A stretch of DNA of 56,953 nt from Micromonospora sp. KC213 (GCF_004348325.1 NZ_SMKF01000016.1:1-56953); one strand, 5' to 3'. Shown: positions 42,784 through 51,633, counted from the first letter of the stretch. Translations and numbers: made by a program. Notes: a model not told the origin generated them from the sequence alone.

Positions 42784-43020
42784 TCAAACCAGGAGCAGAG
42801 TCTTACCCAGGCCGTTGCGGGCCTCGATCACGGCATGCGCATCGGAGGCGCGCTCCAGCGGAAAGGTCTGCCCGATGACCGGCCGAACCCGGTCCGCCAC
42901 CGCGTACGACATCATCTGCTCGGCCCACCGCCGCATATGGGGCCCGAACCCGAAGAGCTGCTCGATCCCGATCACCTCCACTCCGCGCTGTCGCGCCTCC
43001 CCCGGATCGATCACAGTGGC
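42784..43020 (-). pseudogene. C-terminal remnant of a quinone oxidoreductase / zinc-type alcohol dehydrogenase
   Basis: About 77 residues (from VIDPGEARQRGVEVIGIEQL to GKTLLLV and a stop) match the C-terminal end of medium-chain NADPH:quinone oxidoreductases, including PVIGQTFPLERASDAHAVIE. The N-terminal ~230 residues, with the catalytic and NADP-binding domains, are missing, and no start codon with a ribosome binding site precedes it. The loss boundary lies near 43020-43040, about 300 nt from the tRNA-Tyr half-copy. Confidence 0.7.
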
Positions 43021-43041
43021 GGAGCGCCAGCCTTGGCACAA

Positions 43042-43813
43042 GCCACCACCCTGCTGTGTTCCCTACAAGCAGGGTGGGAAGTCGAAACCTCTATTACCGC
43101 GAGCCTCGTCCTCACGGCGGCCATGGTGATCACGATCGCAGCCGGAACGGCCGTAGGCCGCGACCAAGCGCGCATGTAGACACGGAAGCTCCCTCCACCA
43201 CAGCTCGTGGATAGCCGGAAACCGAGCATGCGCCGGTTCAGCCGGACCTCCGCAGGATCAACGCCGACAGTTCCTGATCAGGATTCCTGCTGTTCAGGAA
43301 CCTTTGGTGCACATGATGGCGGGGAGAGGTCTCGAACCTCTGTAGCTTTCGCGACGGATTTGCAGGAGGGCCGCCCACCATCTGCCCCCGGACGGAGGAC
43401 CGCCCGATACCGCTGCTCAACGATCGACAACTCCACCAGCGCCAATCCCGACCTCCCCAGCCCGCGATGACCGCAACCATCACGCGATGAAGGCAACCGC
43501 AATCGATCATGTCAGGCATGTAGTGGGACGGGGAGTGTCAAGCATGTCCCGTGACAAGACAATCGCCTCCTGTGATTGTGATCCGACAGGAGAGGTGCGA
43601 CGGATCTCCGTCACCTGAAGTACGACAGATGGTCTAGGAAGCCGAGGGTGCCGTCCCTGGGGCGGCTGGTTCAAGGTAGGACACCGCCGACAGCCGATAG
43701 CGCTGGGCTCGCGGCTGCGGTTGTGGGTCGCAGACGAAGGTCCGTGGCTCGGCGTTCCCGAGCCGGGGCCGGTCGTCGTGTGCCGGCAGGACGTTATCGG
43801 GCCGGCTGACCGG
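43042..43813. other. Degenerate region with no intact gene
   Basis: Short frames here lack ribosome binding sites and have mixed third-position use, unlike the flanking genes. The only recognisable element is the tRNA-Tyr half-copy. A 30-codon plus-strand frame near 43526-43621 and a hydrophobic frame ending at 43179 were looked at and not called. Confidence 0.45.
43270..43365 (-). repeat. Diverged copy of the 3' half of tRNA-Tyr with its downstream hairpin
   Basis: Positions 43318-43365 match the 3' half of the tRNA-Tyr gene (45228-45275) at 44 of 48 bases, including an identical 30-nt core (43332-43361 versus 45242-45271). Similarity continues past the tRNA end into a GTTCCTGA/TCAGGAAC hairpin that resembles the hairpin after the real gene. 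The 5' half is absent, so it cannot be a functional tRNA. This pattern is what integration into a tRNA 3' end leaves behind. Confidence 0.75.
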
Positions 43814-44347
43814 TCACCGGGACATGGTGTCGAGCGCTGCGGCGATCTGCGGTACCAGGGCCTCGTAGGTCGCGCGCGACAGGTGCCTGCCGTCGGGATC
43901 GAACGCGGCCGACCCGAGCCGGTCGGTCACCGCCCGCACCTCGATCGCCGTACCGCCATGCGTCGTGACCAACTCGGCCAGCACCGCGGCGTACTCCTTT
44001 ATCAGGGCGTTGACCTCGCCGGTGTCGAACGGCCCGTGCGCGCGAGCCACGCCCGGCGGCACGAGGGCGACCCACCGACCCCCGCGTTCCAACTCTCGGG
44101 TCACGTTCTCCCGGAAGAGGTCTGGGGAGCTCGAGTAGTCGGGATGGCTGTCGCTACTCCCGATCGACAGCACGACCGCGTCATACGCCGCCGGATTCCG
44201 ATCGCCGACCTGGCCGCGCAGGGACCCCGACCAGGCGCCACCAACAGCCCGAGACTCGACATCGGCACCGAAGGCGACCGGCATCAGGTCCGGGTGCTGG
44301 TTCTGGAGCAGCACGAGGTTGCTGTCACCGAGCAGTAGAACAGTCAT
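43814..44347 (-). CDS. SGNH/GDSL-family hydrolase
   Basis: The 177-residue cytosolic protein from the ATG at 44347 begins MTVLLLGDSNLVLLQNQHPD. It has the GDS nucleophile block (G7-D8-S9), a GSSDSHPDYS block and the C-terminal DGRH catalytic pair (D152, H155). The family includes esterases, lipases and acetyl-xylan or sugar O-acetyl hydrolases; the substrate is unknown. AGGA lies upstream. There is no signal peptide. The frame open to 44467 is not supported. It lies within the interval between the two tRNA-Tyr sequences. Confidence 0.75.
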   Translation of the reverse strand: MTVLLLGDSNLVLLQNQHPDLMPVAFGADVESRAVGGAWSGSLRGQVGDRNPAAYDAVVLSIGSSDSHPDYSSSPDLFRENVTRELERGGRWVALVPPGVARAHGPFDTGEVNALIKEYAAVLAELVTTHGGTAIEVRAVTDRLGSAAFDPDGRHLSRATYEALVPQIAAALDTMSR

Positions 44348-44362
44348 GCGAGCATCCTGCCC

Positions 44363-44393
44363 CCGGCCACCGACATTTAGCCTCGGTGGCCGG
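44363..44393 (-). terminator. Hairpin upstream of the SGNH hydrolase gene
   Basis: CCGGCCACCGA (44363-44373) pairs perfectly with 44383-44393 around a 9-nt loop. It is 16 nt upstream of the hydrolase start. It may be a terminator of the preceding unit or part of the leader. Confidence 0.4.
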
Positions 44394-44514
44394 CCAGACT
44401 GACCGATCATGAACCACTGTCGCGCATCACCTGGCGGAAGACTGTCGCGCACCTCCCGACGGAGCACGGGCTCCTGTCCGAACGGTTTGCTGAATTGTCC
44501 TAGTGATGATCAAG

Positions 44515-44569
44515 GCACCGCGCTCCGCGCGGTGCGGGGCGGCAAGCCCGGCCGGCGGCAAGCCGCCCC
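44515..44569 (-). terminator. Double hairpin after the 77-residue ORF
   Basis: Two adjacent stems, GCACCGCG/CGCGGTGC (44515-44535) and GGGGCGGC/GCCGCCCC (44536-44569), lie about 70 nt past the stop of the unknown gene, as expected for a terminator. The stretch 44394-44636 has no gene. Confidence 0.5.
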
Positions 44570-44636
44570 GGCCGCCCACGGCGCCGGGGCGGTCAGCCAC
44601 CGACAGCCGCCGGGACCCGCCCCGCAACAGGCACAG

Positions 44637-44870
44637 TCAGTCCAGGACGAGCTCGTCAGGGTAGCGTTCACAAAGCGCGGCAACCGCACTCCGCAAGCAG
44701 TAGTCCAGGCTGTTGCCGTCGCACCTGATCGACGCCCCGCCGAGCCGCTGGCCCGAGATCACCACCGTCCAGGGCTTGTGGTCCCGCTCCCCGTCAATCT
44801 TGACGATCCCAACCAGGCCCAGCTCCCCCAGGCGCGCCAGCAACTCCGGCACCCGCTCGTCCCACCCCAT
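44637..44870 (-). CDS. Unknown 77-residue protein
   Basis: A compact, well-mixed globular sequence begins MGWDERVPELLARLGELGLV and ends CERYPDELVLD. Predicted alternation is helix, then WTVVISG strands, then a C-terminal helix with two Cys. Third positions are mostly G or C, which favours real coding. No ribosome binding site is obvious upstream, and I do not recognise the family. It lies inside the tRNA-Tyr-flanked interval. Confidence 0.5.
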   Translation of the reverse strand: MGWDERVPELLARLGELGLVGIVKIDGERDHKPWTVVISGQRLGGASIRCDGNSLDYCLRSAVAALCERYPDELVLD

Positions 44871-45223
44871 CCACGGATTGGACCACGAAGCCCGCTACGA
44901 AAGCCGTCGCCCCAGCCTCCGTCGTGGTCGGGGCTTCCGGCTGCCGCGCCAGTCCAACCCCGGGACTGGCTTGCCCCCCGGACCGCCTCCCGCAGCCGCC
45001 GTGGACCGCCAGCCAACGCCCCTCAGCCAGCCCGTACGCCCGCGCCGGGCAGCTACCCACCCGAGACCCCGGGCGGGAGCCACCAGACCGCCAGAAGCAA
45101 GATCAACCCGCCCACGATCTGCCCACAACCAGTCGTTAACCGCTGGACGCAGCCGGACTCCACCGAACGAGCGACAACGGCCCCTGATCAGCATTCCTGC
45201 TGGTCAAGGGCCGTTTCTGCACC

Positions 45224-45307
45224 TGGTGGCGGGTAGAGGATTCGAACCTCTGTAGCTTTCGCGACGGATTTACAGTCCGCTCCCATTGGCCGCTCGGGCA
45301 ACCCGCC
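45224..45307 (-). tRNA. tRNA-Tyr (GTA anticodon) with encoded CCA
   Basis: The minus strand folds as a class II tRNA: acceptor GGCGGGT/ACCCGCC, D-arm TGCCCGAGCGGCCAATGGGAGC, anticodon loop CTGTAAA with GTA, long variable arm (CGTCGCGAAAGCTAC region) and T-arm AGAGGTTCGAATCCTCT. Discriminator A and CCA (45224-45226) are encoded, unlike the other three tRNAs here. A hairpin with AACGGCCC/GGGCCGTT-type arms follows. Confidence 0.95.
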
Positions 45308-45454
45308 AGGGCGTGCCACCGCGCGTCGCGCAGCAGCGGAGCCAAGGATAGCGGTTGCTCCCGGGTACGTCGCAACCGGGTACCGTCAGGGGGTCGCACC
45401 GCTGCTCAGCGGGGGACATACGAGCACAGACCGCCGGACAGCAGGAGCATGAGC

Positions 45455-45949
45455 ATGGCAGCGAACCCGTCGTTCGACATCGTGAGCAAGGTCGACCGCC
45501 AGGAGGTCGACAACGCCCTCCGTCAGGCGGAGAAGGAGCTCGCGACGCGGTTCGACTTCCGGGGCACCGGCGCCGAGATCTCCTGGTCGGGTGAGGAGGC
45601 GATCAGCCTCCAGGCAGAGACCGAGGAGCGGGTCCGGGCCGCCCTGGAGGTCTTCAAGGAGAAGCTGGTGAAGCGGAACATCTCGCTGAAGTCGCTGGAC
45701 GCCGGTGACCCCCGCGCCTCGGGGAAGATTTTCAAGATCGACGCCAAGGTGATCCAGGGCATCGACTCCGACAAAGCCAAGGCGATCAGCAAGAAGATCC
45801 GCGACGAAGGCCCCAAGGGCGTGCAGGCCCAGATCCAGGGCGACCAGCTGCGGGTCACCGGCAAGAAGAAGGACGACCTCCAGGCCGTCATCACCCTGCT
45901 CAAGGGTGAGGACTTCGGCGTCGCCCTCCAGTTCACCAACTACCGGTAA
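45455..45949 (+). CDS. yajQ: YajQ-family nucleotide-binding protein
   Basis: The 164-residue protein starts [20 protein letters not shown] and has the YajQ core [35 protein letters not shown] and the C-terminal [11 protein letters not shown]. The ATG at 45455 has GGAG 7 nt upstream; the ATG at 45449 is only 1 nt from it and less likely. Members of this family bind cyclic-di-GMP or other nucleotides in some bacteria and have been linked to transcription control. That function is not established for actinobacteria. Confidence 0.9.
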   Translation: MAANPSFDIVSKVDRQEVDNALRQAEKELATRFDFRGTGAEISWSGEEAISLQAETEERVRAALEVFKEKLVKRNISLKSLDAGDPRASGKIFKIDAKVIQGIDSDKAKAISKKIRDEGPKGVQAQIQGDQLRVTGKKKDDLQAVITLLKGEDFGVALQFTNYR

Positions 45950-45952
45950 GCC

Positions 45953-45987
45953 CCGACCGCCGGCCGGCTCCCCGGGCCGGTCGGCGG
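45953..45987. terminator. Hairpin between yajQ and the convergent small membrane ORF
   Basis: CCGACCG (45953-45959) can pair with 45978-45984. An alternative CCGCCG/CGGCGG fold overlaps it. It lies just past the yajQ stop and 26 nt from the convergent ORF's stop, suiting a bidirectional terminator. Confidence 0.45.
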
Positions 45988-46012
45988 GCGGACCCAGCGG
46001 CGCGCGCTCCGC

Positions 46013-46108
46013 TCAGCGCGAGAAGATCAGCAACAGCAGCACGGTCAGGATCGCGCTCACCAGGATCGAACCAAGGCAGCCGATCCGGTTCGAGAAGAAG
46101 AGGAACAT
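46013..46108 (-). CDS. 31-residue membrane peptide
   Basis: The ORF reads MFLFFSNRIGCLGSILVSAI, then a hydrophobic run, ending LLLLIFSR and a stop. A GTG at 46129 would add MTGTPAI. It is a single membrane helix with a conserved-looking FFSNRIGCLGS start, a pattern I have seen in small actinobacterial membrane proteins of unknown function. The ribosome binding site is weak for either start. It lies just downstream of the MFS gene on the same strand. Confidence 0.6.
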   Translation of the reverse strand: MFLFFSNRIGCLGSILVSAILTVLLLLIFSR

Positions 46109-46185
46109 GATCGCCGGGGTACCCGTCACCCCGACCCGCACACCTGACGGCTACCCCGACAGCAGCAAGGCAGGCCAGAAACCGG

Positions 46186-47445
46186 TCAGACCGCAACCGG
46201 TTGCTCGACGCGTACCGCGTCGGCCTCCGCTCGGGCGATCGGCCCGGCCGGCAGGGCGGCGACCCCGGCCCCGACGGCGACCGCCGCCCCGGCGAACAGG
46301 AACGCCCAGGTCGTCCCGCCGCCGTGGTCGACGATCAGTCCGGCGACGGCACCGCCCGCGGCGCTAGCCGCGACCGACATGGTGACGACCCAGGTGTACG
46401 CCTCGTTCAGCATGCTCGTCGGGGCGATCCGCCCGACCAGGGTGTTCTCCAGGGTGAGTGCGGGCGCGATGGTGGCCCCACCGGCCACCAGGGCAATGCC
46501 GAGCGCCAGTGGGGTGGGCATCACCGCGAAGACCGCGAAGCTGCCGGCCACTGCGCCGAGCAGCCAGGCGAACTGTCGGGTCATGGCGGTTGACGGCTCG
46601 CGCAGGCCGAACCAGAGGCCACCGAGGGCGCTGCCAACGCCCCAGACGGCCAGCAGCAGGCCGGCGAGGCTCTCCGGGTCGCCGCCGGTGGACCGGTCGG
46701 CGGCGAAGGCCGGCACCGTCACGCCGGCCGCTCCGAACGCGATGCCGAGGCCGGCGACGCAGACCAGCAGGGCGGGGAAGCCGCCGACCCGGAGCGGGCC
46801 GAGCCCTCGGGCGTGGTGCTCACGCGGATGTGGCCGCCAGCCACGCATTACCTGCCCGAGTGCCACCGCCGTGGTGCCGACCAGGGTGACCACGGCGGCG
46901 CCGACGAGTGCGGCGGCGGCGTCGGCGACCAGCACGAAACCGGCCACCAGCAGGGGACCGAGCACGAAGACGAGCTCGAAGAGCGTGGTCTCCGCGGCGA
47001 GCGCCGTGTTGCGCAGGTGGTACCGGCCGGAGGCCGGGTCGGTGAGGTCGTTCCAGGCGCCCCGCAGCGCCGCGGTCAGCGGCGGGTACGTGGCGCCGGC
47101 CAGACCGGCGGCGAGGTAGATCGCGATGTTGCCCCGGTCGGCACGGCTGGCCCAGAGCAGCCCGGCCAGGGCGAGCGGGTGGGCCACGGCGGTGGTCAGC
47201 AGGACCGGGGTCGGGCCGAGCCGGTCGGCGATCCGGCCGGCGACCGGGCTGAACGCGGCCCCGGAGAGGGCGTAGCAGCCGCCGGCGACGGCGGCCAGCG
47301 AGTATCGGCCGGTCACCTGCTCCACCACCAGCAGCAGCGCCAGTGGCGTCATGCCGATCCCGAGCCGCCCGAGGATGCCGAGGAGCAGCAGCACCGGCGC
47401 ACCGGGAATCCGCCAGACGCCCAGGTACTGGCGCAGTGCGACCAC
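46186..47445 (-). CDS. MFS transporter
   Basis: The 419-residue protein starts at a GTG with GGAGG 6 nt upstream ([20 protein letters not shown]). It has about twelve hydrophobic segments. A major-facilitator loop [11 protein letters not shown] lies near residue 72, and a cytosolic loop [18 protein letters not shown] lies between the halves. The substrate is unknown; the type resembles drug or small-molecule efflux proteins. It is followed by the 31-residue peptide gene. Confidence 0.85.
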   Translation of the reverse strand: MVALRQYLGVWRIPGAPVLLLLGILGRLGIGMTPLALLLVVEQVTGRYSLAAVAGGCYALSGAAFSPVAGRIADRLGPTPVLLTTAVAHPLALAGLLWASRADRGNIAIYLAAGLAGATYPPLTAALRGAWNDLTDPASGRYHLRNTALAAETTLFELVFVLGPLLVAGFVLVADAAAALVGAAVVTLVGTTAVALGQVMRGWRPHPREHHARGLGPLRVGGFPALLVCVAGLGIAFGAAGVTVPAFAADRSTGGDPESLAGLLLAVWGVGSALGGLWFGLREPSTAMTRQFAWLLGAVAGSFAVFAVMPTPLALGIALVAGGATIAPALTLENTLVGRIAPTSMLNEAYTWVVTMSVAASAAGGAVAGLIVDHGGGTTWAFLFAGAAVAVGAGVAALPAGPIARAEADAVRVEQPVAV

Positions 47446-47551
47446 GGCCGACCTCCGGAAGGGGGTAATGGGTGAGAAGCCGTGCCGACCCTAACGCCGG
47501 GGTGCCGCCGCCGGGAACCGATTATGCCGGTATACGCCTGTGCGCAGCGCG

Positions 47552-47586
47552 ATCCGCCGGGGCCGGCGAACCGGCCCCGGGCGGAT
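47552..47586 (-). terminator. Terminator of htpX
   Basis: ATCCGCCGGGGCCGG (47552-47566) pairs with 47571-47586 with one bulged G. The loop is UUCG in the minus-strand RNA. It lies 16 nt after the htpX stop. The 156-nt gap to the MFS gene holds nothing else clear. Confidence 0.7.
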
Positions 47587-47601
47587 TCGGGCTCTACGGG
47601 G

Positions 47602-48480
47602 TCAGCGCTGGAACCGCACCGGGCCGCTGTTGACGGCCATCTGCTCCAGCCGGGCGACCCGCTCCTCCATCCGGGGGTGGGTGGAGAAGAGCGCCGCGAT
47701 GGCACCACCCCGCTTGAACGGGTTGTCGATCATCAGGTGGGCGGTGCTGGTCAGCTGGCCCTGCGCGGGCAGCGGACGCATCTGCGTACCCATGTGGATC
47801 TTCCGGAGCGCGCTGGCCAGGGCCAGCGGGTCCCGGGTCAGCTGGGCACCGGAGGCGTCGGCCTGGAACTCGCGGCTGCGGCTGATCGCCAACTGGATCA
47901 GGGTGGCCGCGATCGGCCCGAGGATCAACGTGAGCAGCAACACCGCCGGGTTCGGGGCGTCCTCGTCGTCGCCGCCACCCAACGGGATGAACCAGGCGAT
48001 GTTGGCCAGCATGGTGATGATGCCGGCCAAACCCGCCGCCACACTGGAGATCAGGATGTCCCGGTTGTAGACGTGCGACAGCTCGTGGCCGATCACGCCG
48101 CGCAGCTCGCGGTAGTCCAGGATCTCGGTGATCCCCTGTGTCACGCAAACCGCCGCGTTCTGCGGGTTACGCCCGGTGGCGAACGCGTTGGGCTGCGAGG
48201 TGGGGCTGACGTACAGCCGAGGCATCGGTTGCCGTGCCTCGGTAGCCAACTCCCGGACCATCCGGTACAGCTCGGGGAATTCCGCCTCGCTGACCGGCTG
48301 CGCCCGCATCGACCGCAGCGCGAGCTTGTCGGAGTAGAAGTAGGTGATGCCGTTCATCAGCAGCGAGACGATGACGGCGATGACCAGACCACCGCTGCCG
48401 CCGAACCAGTAGCCCACCGCCAGGATCAGCGAGGTGAGCAGGCCGAGCAGCGCGGCGGTCTTCAGACGGTTGTGATGCAC
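47602..48480 (-). CDS. htpX: Membrane zinc metalloprotease HtpX
   Basis: HtpX degrades misfolded membrane proteins. The GTG at 48480 gives 292 residues starting [15 protein letters not shown], with GGAG 5 nt upstream; the frame open to 48546 is not supported. Two N-terminal TMs precede the catalytic HELSH (H132, E133, H136) and the third ligand E204 in [12 protein letters not shown]. Two more TMs lie between them. Confidence 0.93.
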   Translation of the reverse strand: MHHNRLKTAALLGLLTSLILAVGYWFGGSGGLVIAVIVSLLMNGITYFYSDKLALRSMRAQPVSEAEFPELYRMVRELATEARQPMPRLYVSPTSQPNAFATGRNPQNAAVCVTQGITEILDYRELRGVIGHELSHVYNRDILISSVAAGLAGIITMLANIAWFIPLGGGDDEDAPNPAVLLLTLILGPIAATLIQLAISRSREFQADASGAQLTRDPLALASALRKIHMGTQMRPLPAQGQLTSTAHLMIDNPFKRGGAIAALFSTHPRMEERVARLEQMAVNSGPVRFQR

Positions 48481-48626
48481 GGTCACTCCTTCGGTGCGCG
48501 GGTCGCGGGACCCGCCGACCCGTACAACATCACCGGTACCCCGCAACCATCCTGCTCATGACTGGGAGTTGCCTGGAGCATCCTGTGCGCCCGCTGGGAG
48601 CGCGGCCACCGCCTGTGGGGCAGTGG

Positions 48627-50087
48627 TCAGCCGGCGGCGAGGGCCAGGACCAGTTGGGGAGCGAAGCCGAGCACCACGGTCACGGCGGTCGCGACCGCCA
48701 ACGCCGCGCTCACCGGCCAGGCCGGTCGGCCGGCCGGGACGGCGTGGGCGGCGTCGGCGTAGAGGACGGCGGTGAGACGCAGGTAGTACGCGAGACCGAC
48801 CACCGCGTTGACCGCCACCACCAGGGCCAGCCAGCCCGCGCCGCCGTCCAGCACCGAACGGACCACTATCACCTTGGCGAAGAGGCCGGCCAGGCCCGGT
48901 GGCAGCCCGGCCAGACCGGTCAGCGCCAGTACGAACGCCGCACCGATCCAGGGCTGCCGGCGGGCCGCGCCGCGCAGGTCGTCGAGCGTGCCGCCGTCCG
49001 TGCCCACCGGCCGCAACGCCACCAGCGCCGCGAACGCGACCAGTTCCAGCGCCACGAAGAAGACCGCGTACGCGACCACCGCCGCGTAGGCGGTGGCACG
49101 GGCGTCCGCGGTGCGGCCGGTGGCCAGCGCCAGCGCGCCCAGCGGCGCCAGGATGTAGCCGGCCTGAGCCACCGACGACCAGGCCAGCAACCGGACGGTA
49201 CGCCGCTGGCGCAGCGCCACCAGGTTGCCGACGGTCATGGTGAGCACGGCCAGCCCGGCGAGCACCGGGCCGGTGACCTCGGCCGGCAACGCCCGCTGCA
49301 CCACGGCGAGCAGCGCGACCACCCCACCGAGTTTCGAGGCGGTGGAGAGGTACGCCGCCACCGGCAGCGGTGCGCCGTCGTAGGTGGCCGGGGCCCAGGC
49401 GTGGAACGGCACCGCCGCCACCTTGAAGCCGAGCCCGGCCACCACCAGCGCGACCGCGGCGGTCGTCAACGGCAGGTCGCCGGCGGCGCCGAGCAGCGCA
49501 CCGAGCCGGTCGAGGTGCAGAGCGCCGGTGACCGCGTACAGCAGCGCCGCGCCGAGCAGGGTCAGCGTGGTCGCCACCACGCTGACCACGAAGAAGGTGA
49601 CCGCCGCCTCGGCGCTGGCGAGGCTGCCCCGACGCAGCCCGACCAGGACGTACAGCGGCAGGGTGAGGGTCTCCAACGCGACGATCAGGGTGATCAGGTC
49701 ACCGGCCGCGCCGAGCACCACGCCGCCGGTCATCGAGCAGGCGAGCAGGAAGCAGTACTCCCCCACCGGGGTCGGGCCCGTGCCCAGCAGCGGTCCGGAG
49801 AGCCCGAGCACCCCGAGGGTGAGCAGACCGAAGACGGCAGCGACCAGAGCCGCACGAGCGTCGAACACCCAGGAGCAGTCGCCCCCGACGCAGAAGGTGC
49901 GCCGGGTTCCCACCGCGCCCACCGCCGCCGCGCCGGCCACCGTGGCGATGGCGCCCGCGGCGGCCACCGCCACGGTCGCGCCCGCCCGGGCCAGCAGCAG
50001 GTCGGCCAGGAGCACCAGGACGGCGGTGCCGGCCGCCAGGTACGCCGGCAGCAGCGCCACGTTGTCGACGCTCTGCACCAGACTCAT
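48627..50087 (-). CDS. nuoN: NADH-quinone oxidoreductase subunit N homologue
   Basis: NuoN is one of three antiporter-like proton-pumping subunits of complex I. I chose the ATG at 50087 (486 residues), with GGAAG 8 nt upstream. It has about fourteen TMs, the conserved Glu in LIVALETLTLPLYVLVGL and the conserved Lys in GLGFKVAAVPFHAWAPATYD. It is the last gene of the nuoI-N run. Confidence 0.93.
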   Translation of the reverse strand: MSLVQSVDNVALLPAYLAAGTAVLVLLADLLLARAGATVAVAAAGAIATVAGAAAVGAVGTRRTFCVGGDCSWVFDARAALVAAVFGLLTLGVLGLSGPLLGTGPTPVGEYCFLLACSMTGGVVLGAAGDLITLIVALETLTLPLYVLVGLRRGSLASAEAAVTFFVVSVVATTLTLLGAALLYAVTGALHLDRLGALLGAAGDLPLTTAAVALVVAGLGFKVAAVPFHAWAPATYDGAPLPVAAYLSTASKLGGVVALLAVVQRALPAEVTGPVLAGLAVLTMTVGNLVALRQRRTVRLLAWSSVAQAGYILAPLGALALATGRTADARATAYAAVVAYAVFFVALELVAFAALVALRPVGTDGGTLDDLRGAARRQPWIGAAFVLALTGLAGLPPGLAGLFAKVIVVRSVLDGGAGWLALVVAVNAVVGLAYYLRLTAVLYADAAHAVPAGRPAWPVSAALAVATAVTVVLGFAPQLVLALAAG

Positions 50088-50130
50088 GCCGCCCACTTCC
50101 GCCGCACCTCCACCAGGCCACCGCCCGCGC

Positions 50131-51633
50131 TCATGGGAGCACCGCTGTCAGGGCGTCCACCGGAGCGGTGGCGTAGCCGAGCACCAGTGCCGGTACCAGC
50201 CCCACCGCCAGGGCCAGCAGCACCAGCGGCGTCCAGGCGGCCAACTCCGCCCCGGCCAGGCCGGGGGCGACCCGGGCCACCGCCGGGGTGGGCCGCCCGT
50301 GGGTGACCTGCCGCAGCAGCCGCAGAAAGTACGCGGCGGTGAGCGCGCCGCCGATCGCGGCCAGGACGGCCAGCGTGGTCCAGAGCCCACCACCGCGTTG
50401 GACGGCGGCGACGACGGCGAACGCCTCCCCCCAGAAACCGGCCAGCCCGGGCAGGCCCAACGAGGCGACCGCCGCGAAGCCGAGCAGCCCGGCGAGCCGG
50501 GGCGCGGTCTCCCGCAACCCGGACAGTTCGGCCAGCGAGCCGGTGCCGGTGCGGTCCTTGATCGCGCCGGCGAGGAAGAAGAGCAGGCCGGTGATCACGC
50601 CGTGCGCGATGTTGCCGATCAGCGCGGCCTGGATGCCGGTGGCGGTCAGCGTGGCCACCCCGAGCAGCACGAAACCCATGTGCCCGACGCTGGAATACGC
50701 GATGAGCCGCTTCAGGTCGTCCTGGGCGAGGCAGACCAGCGAACCCACGATGATCGCGGCGACGGCGAGCACGCCGAGCACCGGGGCAGCCCACCGCGCC
50801 CCCTCCGGCGCCACCCCGACCGCCATCCGCACCAGACCGTACGTGCCCATCTTGAGCAGCACCCCGGCGAGGATGACACTGCCCACGGTGGGGGCCTGGG
50901 TGTGCGCGTCGGGCAGCCAGGAGTGCAGCGGCCAGAGTGGGCTCTTCACCGCGAAGGCGAGCGCCAGCAGGGTGAACGCGGCCAGTTGGGTGCCCCGGGA
51001 CAGGCCCGTGCCACCGGTGAGGGCCACCACGTCGGCGGTCCCGGCGTCGGCGACCACCACGAAGACGCCGACGAGCAGCAACACGGAACCGAGCAGGGTG
51101 TAGAGCGCGAACCTGCGGGCCGCCCGCCGCCGCCCGTCGCCGCCCCAACCCGCGATGATCGCGTACATCGGCAGCAGGACGACCTCGAAGAAGACGAAGA
51201 ACAGCACCAGATCCAGGGCGAGGAACGTACCGAGGATGCCGACCTCGACCACCAGCAGCAACGCCACCAGGGCCCGGCCACTGCCGCCCGCCGGCACCCG
51301 CCAGACGGTGTAGCCGCAGCAGAGCACGGTGAGCAGCGCGGTCAGCACCACCAGCGGCCAGGAGAGGCCGTCCACCCCGAGATGGAAGCGCAGGTCGAGG
51401 CCCGGCACCCAGGGCAGGTCGAGCCGGTGCCAGGGCAGCACGGCCGGCGCCGGGCCGTAGCCGACCCAGCCACGGTCGCCGACGGCCAGCAGCACCGCGG
51501 CGACCAGGGTCAGTCCGGCGACCGCCGTACCGACCAGCCGGGCGGCCCGGTCCCGGGGGGTCGCCGCCACCAGCACCGCCCCGACCGCCGGCAGCGCCAA
51601 CACCGCGACCAGCAGGAACTCTCCGAAACTCAC
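50131..51633 (-). CDS. nuoM: NADH-quinone oxidoreductase subunit M homologue
   Basis: NuoM is an antiporter-like proton pump of complex I. The GTG at 51633 (500 residues, MSFGEFLLVAVLALPAVGAV) is preceded by GAGGGGAAA; a longer frame to 51687 overlaps nothing conserved. The key Glu (FFEVVLLPMYAIIAGWGG) and Lys (AFAVKSPLWPLHSWLPDAHT) are present. Confidence 0.94.
   Translation of the reverse strand: MSFGEFLLVAVLALPAVGAVLVAATPRDRAARLVGTAVAGLTLVAAVLLAVGDRGWVGYGPAPAVLPWHRLDLPWVPGLDLRFHLGVDGLSWPLVVLTALLTVLCCGYTVWRVPAGGSGRALVALLLVVEVGILGTFLALDLVLFFVFFEVVLLPMYAIIAGWGGDGRRRAARRFALYTLLGSVLLLVGVFVVVADAGTADVVALTGGTGLSRGTQLAAFTLLALAFAVKSPLWPLHSWLPDAHTQAPTVGSVILAGVLLKMGTYGLVRMAVGVAPEGARWAAPVLGVLAVAAIIVGSLVCLAQDDLKRLIAYSSVGHMGFVLLGVATLTATGIQAALIGNIAHGVITGLLFFLAGAIKDRTGTGSLAELSGLRETAPRLAGLLGFAAVASLGLPGLAGFWGEAFAVVAAVQRGGGLWTTLAVLAAIGGALTAAYFLRLLRQVTHGRPTPAVARVAPGLAGAELAAWTPLVLLALAVGLVPALVLGYATAPVDALTAVLP

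Noticed and set aside
42835..43179. Plus-strand frame with a hydrophobic C-terminus in the degenerate region
   Set aside because: Its first two thirds are the shadow of the oxidoreductase remnant, and the hydrophobic end has no start of its own.
43526..43621. Short plus-strand frame in the degenerate region, considered as a transposase or regulator remnant
   Set aside because: It has only about 30 codons, no family resemblance that I could support, and no inverted repeats around it.
43721..44338. Plus-strand 205-codon frame in the island, considered as an integrase fragment
   Set aside because: It is opposite the SGNH hydrolase, has no recombinase Arg-His-Arg-Tyr or Ser motif and no ribosome binding site.
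43238..45399. Similar short minus-strand peptides containing [10 protein letters not shown] at two places
   Set aside because: The similarity comes from the tRNA-Tyr repeat being translated by chance; it is reported as a DNA repeat, not as genes.
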